Assembly: GCA_031411335.1 (NCBI GenBank)
Contig: JANOAX010000098.1
Location: forward strand, 1-22,580
Direction of reading: 5' to 3'
Origin: JAJTFW01 sp031411335
GTDB lineage: Bacteria; Bacteroidota; Bacteroidia; AKYH767-A; OLB10
DNA: 22,580 bases
Position 1 is the stretch's first letter. Each line of letters begins with the position of its first letter. This document shows, one piece after another, positions 8,126 to 14,496 of this stretch. The notes below the pieces were generated by a model that was not told the DNA's origin, did no database searches, and saw only the letters and a program-made list of their open reading frames with translations. The position numbers and the translations under genes were made by a program.

Positions 8126-8181
8126 CATATTGAAAACTTATTGTTCGAATTAAAAAAAGATCATTGTCCCATTAAAATTCA

Positions 8182-8217
8182 AGCCTCTCCCCTGCCCTCT
8201 CCAGAGGAGAGGGGGCT
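8182..8217. repeat. GC-rich palindrome (CCCTCTCC-aga-GGAGAGGG)
   Basis: CCCTCTCC (8195-8202) and GGAGAGGG (8206-8213) form a perfect 8-bp stem with a 3-base loop, flanked by AGCC (8182-8185) and GGCT (8214-8217). It stands out sharply in AT-rich surroundings. It has no adjacent T tract on either side, so it is not a classical terminator; its form suggests a dispersed palindromic repeat. Confidence 0.7.
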
Positions 8218-8235
8218 ATAAATTTAGTTAATCTT

Positions 8236-8294
8236 TAGTGTTCTCTAGTGCCCTTTAGTGCCTCTAGTGTTGAAATTTCGACAATCTCAAACTA
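8236..8294 (+). repeat. Degenerate 10-bp repeat array with conserved tail, copy B
   Basis: TAGTG-starting units at 8236, 8246, 8256 and 8265 (TAGTGTTCTC, TAGTGCCCTT, TAGTGCCTC, TAGTGTTGAA) are followed by the same tail as copy A, GACAATCTCAAACTA (8280-8294). It is a diverged direct copy of 8069-8125 and an inverted counterpart of 7971-8010. Confidence 0.8.
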
Positions 8295-8317
8295 ACCTAC
8301 TAATTTTATTAATACAA

Positions 8318-9460
8318 TTATAAAGTACCTCGACGCTCTTGTTCTGCTTCGATGGATTCGAATAATGCTTTGAAGTTTCCTTTGCCAAATGATTTCGCTC
8401 CTTTGCGTTGAATGATTTCTAAGAACAGTGTTGGACGATCTTCAATCGGTTTCGTGAATATTTGTAAGAGATATCCTTCTTCATCACGATCCACCATGAT
8501 GCCCCATTTCTTGAGTTCATTCATATCTTCTTCAATTACCCCTACTCGCTCACCAACGGTATCATAATAGGATCCGGGAACATAGAGAAAATCAATGCCG
8601 CGGTTTTTCATTTCTGAAATGGTGAAGACGATATCATCCGTAGCCACAGCGATGTGTTGGCAACCCGGACCCTTGTAAAAATCGAGATACTCTTCGATTT
8701 GCGATTTCTTTTTTCCCTCTGCTGGTTCGTTGATGGGGAATTTGATATAGCCATTACCGTTAGTCATCACCTTACTCATTAAGGCTGTATAATCGGTGCT
8801 GATGTCTTTATCGTCAAACGTAATGAGGTTCGCAAAACCCATTACTTCAGCATAAAATTTTGCCCATTCATTCATGGCTCCCAAATTCACATTGCCCACC
8901 ATGTGATCAATGTATTTGAGTCCGACTGAAGTGGGATGGTATCCACTGTCCCATTTTTCATAACCTGGTAGGAAATCACCATTGTAGTTTTTTCGCTCTA
9001 TAAAAAGATGGACGGTATCGCCATAGGTATGAATTCCCGATCGTCGGATTTCACCTTGATCATCCTTGATGGTCTCGGGTTTTAAGTACGACTTCGCTCC
9101 TCTTTTTATCGTTTGCTCATATGCATCATCTACCCACAACGCGATGACCTTTACTCCGTCGCCATGCAAACGAATATGATGAGCAATGTCGGATTCAGGA
9201 TCAAACGGAGACGTTAATATGATGCGAATTTTTCCCTGCTTCAAAACATAGGAGGTGCGATCGCGAACTCCAGTTTCTAAACCTGCATAGGCTAAATCTT
9301 CAAAGCCCAAAGCAGTTTTGTAAAAATGTGCGGCTTGCTTGGCGTTACCAACATAAAGTTCAACGTAGTCGGTTCCGTTGATGGGAAGAAAATCTTGCGC
9401 TTTATCAAAAATCTTCTCTCCTGTGTACGTATAGTTTTTTACTTGTGTGAGATTATCCAT
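8318..9460 (-). CDS. hpd: 4-hydroxyphenylpyruvate dioxygenase
   Basis: This enzyme converts 4-hydroxyphenylpyruvate and O2 to homogentisate and CO2 in tyrosine breakdown. The 380-residue protein has the two-domain vicinal-oxygen-chelate fold. The N-terminal half starts with NGTDYVELYVGNAKQAAHFY. The C-terminal catalytic half carries the iron-binding facial triad: His186 (YIDHMVGNV), His269 (GCQHIAVATDD) and Glu348 (LFLEIIQRKGA). The late GKGNFKALFESIEAEQ segment is also typical of HPPD. The ATG at 9460 was chosen over an in-frame TTG seven codons earlier. It lies 69 bases after hmgA on the same strand, so the enzymes for the first two committed steps form an operon. Fumarylacetoacetase and maleylacetoacetate isomerase are not in the window. 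Confidence 0.97.
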   Translation of the reverse strand: MDNLTQVKNYTYTGEKIFDKAQDFLPINGTDYVELYVGNAKQAAHFYKTALGFEDLAYAGLETGVRDRTSYVLKQGKIRIILTSPFDPESDIAHHIRLHGDGVKVIALWVDDAYEQTIKRGAKSYLKPETIKDDQGEIRRSGIHTYGDTVHLFIERKNYNGDFLPGYEKWDSGYHPTSVGLKYIDHMVGNVNLGAMNEWAKFYAEVMGFANLITFDDKDISTDYTALMSKVMTNGNGYIKFPINEPAEGKKKSQIEEYLDFYKGPGCQHIAVATDDIVFTISEMKNRGIDFLYVPGSYYDTVGERVGVIEEDMNELKKWGIMVDRDEEGYLLQIFTKPIEDRPTLFLEIIQRKGAKSFGKGNFKALFESIEAEQERRGTL

Positions 9461-9529
9461 TTTACTTTTGATTGAATTCAATAATTAATAATATTTAAAT
9501 TAATTTTTACTCTATACTTCTATTTTCGG

Positions 9530-10702
9530 CTAGGCCTCCACGTTATGATCCATCCAACTGTGGTAATAATCTTCTACCTCGAGTTGCAATGCTGCTTCGG
9601 TAATTTTTACAGGATTAAAGGGATCAATCATCACCGCCAACTCATTGGTTTCTTTCTTGCCAATGCTTCGTTCAATGGCCCCAGGGTGCGGACCATGTGG
9701 AATTCCACCGGGATGCAAGGTGAATTGTCCTTGATGGATATCGTTTCTACTCATAAAATCACCGTCTACATAATACAATAATTCATCACTATCAATATTG
9801 CTGTGATGGTAAGGAGCTGGAATGGCTTGTGGATGGTAATCGTACATTCGAGGTACGAAAGAACAAATCACAAAATTTCGTCCCTGAAAATGTTGATGGA
9901 TGGGCGGTGGCATGTGAATGCGTCCGGTGATGGGTTCAAAATTAAAAATCGACATCGCATACGGGTAAGAACATCCATCATATCCAACCACATCGAAAGG
10001 ATGATTGTGATAAACATAAGGATACATCAACCCACGCTTTTTAATTTTAATTATGAAATCACCAATCTCATCGTGCGTCTCCAAATTTTTCGGAAGACGA
10101 AAATCACGCTCACAAAACGGTGAGTTTTCCATAAACTGTCCGTACTGATTTCGATAACGAGGTGGCGTTTCAATAGGACTAAACGACTCGGTAATTTGCA
10201 ATCGATTATCTTCTGAATTAAACCGCATTTGATATATTGTTCCACGAGGAATTACTAAATAATCGCCGTATGCAAAATCGATAGATCCATACATGGTAGA
10301 TAAAGTTCCTGAACCCCGATGCACAAAAATTAATTCATCGGCATCACCGTTCTTATAAAAATAATCTGTCATGCTTTTCTTCGGAGCTGCGAGACCAATA
10401 GTAAGATCATCATTTACAAAAAGCAATACTCGACTTTCCAAATAATCATCCTTCGCTTTCAGATTAAATCCTAAATACGAGCGTGCTTGCAAATTATCTT
10501 CAATCGCAATTTTTGGTCGAACCGAATAGGGCTCTCCTCTTTCTTTCACCATCGTGGGTGGATACAAATGATAAACCAGTGACGACATTCCCGAAAAACC
10601 TTCTGTTCCAAAAAGTTCTTCGTGATATAAATTTCCGTTTGGCTGGCGAAATACGGTGTGGCGTTTGGGTGGAATAATTCCAACTTGTTGGTAGATGGGC
10701 AT
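9530..10702 (-). CDS. hmgA: Homogentisate 1,2-dioxygenase
   Basis: This enzyme opens the aromatic ring of homogentisate to give maleylacetoacetate, using Fe(II) and O2. The 390-residue protein begins MPIYQQVGIIPPKRHTVFRQ, contains the paired cupin core, and has HMPPPIHQHFQGRNFVICSF in the centre. Likely iron ligands are His300 and Glu307 (YHHSNIDSDELLYYVDG) and His336 (GGIPHGPHPG), corresponding to the H-E-H set of the human enzyme; the ligand assignment is by motif only. It is shorter than the human enzyme (about 445 residues), as I recall is usual for bacterial relatives. It is the first gene of the hmgA-hpd unit. Two inverted repeats lie in the 176 bases upstream. Confidence 0.95.
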   Translation of the reverse strand: MPIYQQVGIIPPKRHTVFRQPNGNLYHEELFGTEGFSGMSSLVYHLYPPTMVKERGEPYSVRPKIAIEDNLQARSYLGFNLKAKDDYLESRVLLFVNDDLTIGLAAPKKSMTDYFYKNGDADELIFVHRGSGTLSTMYGSIDFAYGDYLVIPRGTIYQMRFNSEDNRLQITESFSPIETPPRYRNQYGQFMENSPFCERDFRLPKNLETHDEIGDFIIKIKKRGLMYPYVYHNHPFDVVGYDGCSYPYAMSIFNFEPITGRIHMPPPIHQHFQGRNFVICSFVPRMYDYHPQAIPAPYHHSNIDSDELLYYVDGDFMSRNDIHQGQFTLHPGGIPHGPHPGAIERSIGKKETNELAVMIDPFNPVKITEAALQLEVEDYYHSWMDHNVEA

Positions 10703-10753
10703 AGTACAATTTTATCAGTGTACGAAGCTACCATCTACCAAAAAGATAGAAAA

Positions 10754-10769
10754 TGACTGTTGTCAGTCA
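10754..10769. promoter_or_regulatory. Inverted repeat TGACTG-N4-CAGTCA upstream of hmgA
   Basis: A perfect 6-bp dyad with a 4-base spacer lies about 52 bases before the hmgA start. On the minus strand it is followed by TTTTCTATCTTTTT, so it could be a weak terminator of the propeller gene or an operator site for hmgA. The sequence alone does not decide. Confidence 0.4.
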
Positions 10770-10787
10770 ACCCAATGACATATAGAC

Positions 10788-10804
10788 GTAGTTAATAAAA
10801 CTAC
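10788..10804. promoter_or_regulatory. Inverted repeat GTAGTT-N5-AACTAC upstream of hmgA
   Basis: A second perfect 6-bp dyad with an AT-only spacer of 5 lies about 18 bases beyond the first, in the same intergenic region. It could be an operator or simply a chance AT-rich dyad. Confidence 0.3.
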
Positions 10805-10878
10805 ATGGAAACAAATTAGATCAATTGCAAATAATGAACTACAATTAAGGGAATAAAACTAAAGCGTGTCAACTTCCA

Positions 10879-12513
10879 TCACTCCTTCATTACCTTTATT
10901 GTTGCAGTAAACTTATCTCCATTAAATCGAAGTAAATACATGCCGGGACTTGCATCATCAAGTGAATATCTCACTTCATCACCACCTTGTAATAAAGATT
11001 GTTTAATCACGCGACCATCTATTCCAAATAAAATTGCTTCATACTCTCCCATTGGCAATCCTTTTACATTCAAAATATTGTGTGTTGGATTAGGTGATAC
11101 TGTTATTCCATGGGCAGCAGTCGTTGAGTTTATTCCCGTGGTATTATTGTAGTAATTGAAATGTACAATCCAATAATCTGTTCCCCCTTTCCCAGAGTCT
11201 GTTTTTACAGCGGAAGTTCCAGCTTCTGCGTAACCACAAATAAAAATTGAACTATCTGGCATAATGATAAAACTCATGGCCTCATCAATTCCTGGGCCGC
11301 CAAAACGCTTATCCCAGATTTTATTTCCCGCCGAATCTATTTTAAAAATCCAGTAATCTCTACTTCCATAAGAAGATTCTGAAACATCAAATCCTGCCGG
11401 ACCATCTGTTTGTCCTAGTATCCAAAATCCGCCATCAGGTGCCACTTGAATATCTATACCAATATCGTCATCAATTCCACCATATCTATTTTCCCATAAC
11501 TGATTCCCTAATGTATCAATTTTAGCTAACCATACATCCGCACCAGCAATTCCTGTATCTAATATCGTCCCCCCTGTTTTAGAGCTTGAAGTACCTAAGA
11601 GCAGATAACCATCATTCACCTCAATCATTTTACTGGCATGCTCAGTATCACTTCCTCCAAATCTATTATCCCATATTACATTGCCAACTGAATCAAGTTT
11701 CGCAACCCAAGCATCAGAATATCCAAATCCGTTTACTGAAATTGTACCGCTTATCCAGCTATAAGAACGACCTCCAATTAGGTAGTGATCATTTTTAACC
11801 CTAGAAATAAAATACTCATAATTAAAATTAGACAATTCAATATCATTTCCTCCATAAGTTTTATCCCATAATTTAATTCCAAAAGAATCTGTGCGAATCA
11901 ACCAAAAATCTTTATTACCATACCCTGCAGTTGTCTTATCACCACTAATGCCACCATTGCTTCCGCCAAAAATTAAATAATCCCCACCATTACTGCGAAC
12001 TAATTTTCCACCAGTTTCCAAGCTAGTTGAACCATGCCTGGTATCGAGCAGTTTATTTCCAGTGCTATCAAGTATACAAGTCCATAGATCTGAATTTCCA
12101 CGAGTCGAGGTGCTGATTTCACAGGAAGAATCACTCCTTGTTTCCCCTGAGAATACGATTGAATTGTTTGAACTCACGGCTAGACCATGAATTTCATCCT
12201 GATCCAAACCTCCAATGGTTTTATCCCAAATAATGTTAAAATTAACGTCAACCATTAAAATCCATACGTCACCCTGAGAACAAGATATTTCAGTTTTATC
12301 ACCATTGATTCCAGTATAATAGGAATTTCCAGCAACAATTATATTACTATTATATTTTAGAATTAAAGGTTCTTTTTCACCTCCTATAGTACCAAATGAT
12401 CTATCACCAATTAAGATGAAGTTTTGACTGGAAACTTTAATCGGAAAGAACAATACTAAAAATAGAGTTACTATGAATATACATATATTAATATGAATAA
12501 AGTTATTTTTCAT
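10879..12513 (-). CDS. Secreted seven-repeat beta-propeller protein, type IX secretion cargo
   Basis: This 544-residue exported protein has a signal peptide covering about residues 1-30 (hydrophobic IFIVTLFLVLFFPI, then VSSQ). Seven repeats of roughly 57-65 residues follow to about residue 455. Each has the pattern W-D-x-x-x-GG, D/E-rich turn, a hydrophobic strand, G-x-(S/T), G-x-x-D-x-W-(I/L)-x-K-x-D-x-x-G-N. Repeats 2-7 begin at IIWDKTIGG, KLLDTRHGS, KLWDKTYGG, VIWDNRFGG, QLWENRYGG and KIWDKRFGG; repeat 1 is more diverged (IGDRSFGTIGG). Seven such units suggest a seven-bladed propeller. The last ~70 residues are a type A sorting domain (ITVSPNPTHNILNVKGLP ... GMYLLRFNGDKFTATIKVMKE), which directs export through the Por/type IX system and attachment or release at the cell surface. 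Ligand and function are unknown. A terminator-like hairpin sits directly before its start. Confidence 0.9.
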   Translation of the reverse strand: MKNNFIHINICIFIVTLFLVLFFPIKVSSQNFILIGDRSFGTIGGEKEPLILKYNSNIIVAGNSYYTGINGDKTEISCSQGDVWILMVDVNFNIIWDKTIGGLDQDEIHGLAVSSNNSIVFSGETRSDSSCEISTSTRGNSDLWTCILDSTGNKLLDTRHGSTSLETGGKLVRSNGGDYLIFGGSNGGISGDKTTAGYGNKDFWLIRTDSFGIKLWDKTYGGNDIELSNFNYEYFISRVKNDHYLIGGRSYSWISGTISVNGFGYSDAWVAKLDSVGNVIWDNRFGGSDTEHASKMIEVNDGYLLLGTSSSKTGGTILDTGIAGADVWLAKIDTLGNQLWENRYGGIDDDIGIDIQVAPDGGFWILGQTDGPAGFDVSESSYGSRDYWIFKIDSAGNKIWDKRFGGPGIDEAMSFIIMPDSSIFICGYAEAGTSAVKTDSGKGGTDYWIVHFNYYNNTTGINSTTAAHGITVSPNPTHNILNVKGLPMGEYEAILFGIDGRVIKQSLLQGGDEVRYSLDDASPGMYLLRFNGDKFTATIKVMKE

Positions 12514-12526
12514 GTTACAAATTGTT

Positions 12527-12556
12527 AAAAAGGGGAGGTTTTATCCTACCCCTTTT
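12527..12556 (-). terminator. Hairpin with T tract directly before the propeller gene
   Basis: On the minus strand AAAAGGGGTAGG (12556-12545), a 6-base loop and CCTCCCCTTTTT (12538-12527) form a strong stem with one bulged base, followed by T residues. It lies between the stop of the 524-residue gene and the start of the propeller gene, leaving only 13 bases before that ATG. Confidence 0.75.
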
Positions 12557-12569
12557 GTTAGTAAAGAAC

Positions 12570-14144
12570 TTATTGACCGAGTAGTGTTTTGTAACGATAA
12601 ACTTTACTTGTTTCAAAAGAAGTTAACCTCACAAAATAAATAGAAGACGAAAAATACTTCGAAAATTCCGAAAGTTTATTATGAATATCTTGCTTCACAA
12701 TTTGCTTTTCATAAAGTAATTTTCCCTCCATATTTAAAATTTCCAATGTCAATGAAGCATCTTCATTCAATTCGTCAAAGTCTTCAGATATATTGGCTGT
12801 CGGAGTACTTGCTCTAAATGAAGAAATCCCACTTGCACCTGTAATCGTTTTAAAGTTTATATCATCCACATTCGAACCATTGATTATGATGTTCTGATAG
12901 GTAAGAAATATTTCATTAACTCCATTTCGACCAGCTAGCGATAGAAAGCCTGAAAAATCACCATTGTTCGCTGTAATAGAAGTAGGAACCTGCAAATACC
13001 CTAAAGAACCTGTTGGGGTTGCATTCTGGTTACATTGTAAAACTATAGAATATCCAGAATTTGGAACCATGTTTGTATAAGCAGGCAAATTTCCAGCTGG
13101 GTCATCAAACTGCCAACCCACCCAAATTCCATCAGTTGGGAAATTATCATCGTAACAAACCGATACGTAAAAATTAGGTACATCTGTTAAATCTGCAGGA
13201 GACGATGCACTCCCATTATTAAAAATAATTGGTGTTGCACTTCCATCATTATATCCAACAATATAGTACTTGGGCGAACTAATATCAATTTCTTCAACGA
13301 CAACTGTCCAAGTCGAAACACTTCCTCCTAAAGAACCTTTTGGACTAGCAATTCTCGGATAACTAAACACACCAGAATTAGGTGGCGATTGAGGCGTTAA
13401 TACAATAGTAGAGTTTCCGGCATTTCCAGATGCCAAATCCGTAAAATTATAATCCAAAACCGTCAATTCGCCATTGCCGTCAATAAAAGCAATGTGTACA
13501 ACATCAATATTTCCATCATAAAACATACTTACATCTGGGTGTGTTCCTGAAGTTAATTGCAAATCATTGTAAAGCACCAAGGAAGACATGTCTCCCACTG
13601 TAGTGTGAATATCTCCATTCACATCATCCCAAACAATGGCGAATCCACTATCGCCACTTTTATTTTCATCGATATTTATCGCTGTTCCAAATGAACCTGT
13701 AGCCATTTGATAAAAGCTTGAAGTTGACACAAACTGTGAAGATGGAGCGTCCCATACATAAAATTCCAAATCCCATTCTGAGTTAGTATTATCATAATAC
13801 ACAACAGCTGCATTAATTGACAAGGTGTTCGGATCAATTAACAAGCAAACATCCGGATCAGTTATATCTCCTGTAGCAGTAAAAGCTAATGTTCCTGTAT
13901 ATTGAGTGGATCCTGATGTTACTACCCAACCAAAAGATTGTGTAGTACTTGATGGTTCCCAAACACTCACGCGATAAACATCACCATAATCCAAAATATC
14001 ACAACCTGTATTTCGACCATAAACGTTTCCTGCAGAAAAAGCTTGGTCGGGCAATAAAGGATTGGTAAATTGTGCGTAGATGATTTGAAATGGATACATT
14101 AATATTAGAATTAAAATAACGAGTAATTTAAAATTAGATTTCAT
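12570..14144 (-). CDS. Secreted beta-rich protein with atypical type IX C-terminal domain
   Basis: This 524-residue exported protein is of unknown function. The signal peptide is MKSNFKLLVILILILMYPFQ followed by IIYAQ, probably cleaved before Gln. The mature part is rich in Asp, Asn, Ser, Thr and Gly, with many short predicted strands (for example DVCLLIDPNTLSINAAVVYY, WDLEFYVWDAP, GFAIVWDDVNGDIHT). This fits a beta-propeller or beta-sandwich, though no clear repeat could be registered by eye. The C-terminus (LTLEILNMEGKLLYEKQIV ... YFSSSIYFVRLTSFETSKVYRYKTLLGQ) matches the second half of type A sorting domains but lacks the usual S/YPNP entry motif, so export by type IX secretion is likely rather than certain. 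It sits upstream of the propeller gene in the same direction, separated by the terminator. A C10 tract lies about 113 bases before its ATG. Confidence 0.8.
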   Translation of the reverse strand: MKSNFKLLVILILILMYPFQIIYAQFTNPLLPDQAFSAGNVYGRNTGCDILDYGDVYRVSVWEPSSTTQSFGWVVTSGSTQYTGTLAFTATGDITDPDVCLLIDPNTLSINAAVVYYDNTNSEWDLEFYVWDAPSSQFVSTSSFYQMATGSFGTAINIDENKSGDSGFAIVWDDVNGDIHTTVGDMSSLVLYNDLQLTSGTHPDVSMFYDGNIDVVHIAFIDGNGELTVLDYNFTDLASGNAGNSTIVLTPQSPPNSGVFSYPRIASPKGSLGGSVSTWTVVVEEIDISSPKYYIVGYNDGSATPIIFNNGSASSPADLTDVPNFYVSVCYDDNFPTDGIWVGWQFDDPAGNLPAYTNMVPNSGYSIVLQCNQNATPTGSLGYLQVPTSITANNGDFSGFLSLAGRNGVNEIFLTYQNIIINGSNVDDINFKTITGASGISSFRASTPTANISEDFDELNEDASLTLEILNMEGKLLYEKQIVKQDIHNKLSEFSKYFSSSIYFVRLTSFETSKVYRYKTLLGQ

Positions 14145-14181
14145 GATATATTATTTTAAAGATGAATAAAACTATAGGAAA

Positions 14182-14189
14182 GAAAGATA
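14182..14189 (-). promoter_or_regulatory. Weak -7-like box for the 524-residue secreted protein
   Basis: On the minus strand it reads TATCTTTC, one mismatch from TAnnTTTG, 37 bases before the ATG. No clear -33 partner was found. Confidence 0.2.
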
Positions 14190-14256
14190 ATTTGTGGGTT
14201 GTAGAGAAAAGCCACCCGACCTACAAATGGAAGCTAAATAATACTCAATGAAACTG

Positions 14257-14266
14257 CCCCCCCCCC
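14257..14266. repeat. C10 homopolymer tract
   Basis: Ten consecutive C residues stand in AT-rich DNA, flanked by direct repeats of TGGAAGCTA. Tracts of this length are prone to slipped-strand length change. Confidence 0.9.
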
Positions 14267-14464
14267 TGGAAGCTACAAAAAACATAATGCAACAAATCCA
14301 ATATTTTTGAATATATCGGTACATATCTAGAAAATTTAGAATAAAGATAGGATTAAATATCAAAGAGCAAAATGCAAGGTCATAATAGTTTTGTTTCAGT
14401 TTAAAATAGCAAATGAAAAGTTCCCTCTTTTTCAAATTATTTCATAGGTATTGACACTAAACCC

Positions 14465-14472
14465 TACTTTTG
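14465..14472 (+). promoter_or_regulatory. -7 promoter box (TACTTTTG) of purH
   Basis: A perfect TAnnTTTG box, followed by CACCCTC, lies 24 bases before the purH ATG and gives a very short leader. It is nearly identical to the box before the TonB receptor. TTGACA at 14451 is too close to serve as the -33 element. Confidence 0.5.
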
Positions 14473-14496
14473 CACCCTCATTTATCCTCCTCTACC

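Larger units (their letters stand above)
7826..8317. other. 492-base gene-free convergent region with repeats
   Basis: No plausible gene on either strand. It contains, in order, a bidirectional-looking terminator (7848-7880), an array of ~10-bp units (7971-8010), a second and third array in the opposite orientation (8069-8100 and 8236-8270) with a duplicated tail, and a GC-rich palindrome (8182-8217). It separates the plus-strand receptor operon from the minus-strand hpd gene, so both transcripts end here. Confidence 0.85.
14145..14496. other. 352-base divergent intergenic region
   Basis: This region separates the minus-strand 524-residue gene from purH. It holds a C10 tract flanked by direct repeats of TGGAAGCTA (14228-14236 and 14267-14275) and, at the right end, the purH promoter box. 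Otherwise it is AT-rich, with no gene I can support. Confidence 0.7.

Noticed and set aside
7971..8294. CRISPR array
   Set aside because: Units are about 10 bp, contiguous, degenerate and in both orientations; there are no spacers and no cas genes.
14172..14435. An 87-codon minus-strand frame in the intergenic region
   Set aside because: It runs through the C10 tract, which would encode a Gly run, starts with no credible signal, and looks like unselected AT-rich sequence.
14451..14456. TTGACA as a sigma-70 -35 element for purH
   Set aside because: It is only about 11 bases from the -7 box, too close for either the enterobacterial or the Bacteroidota promoter layout.
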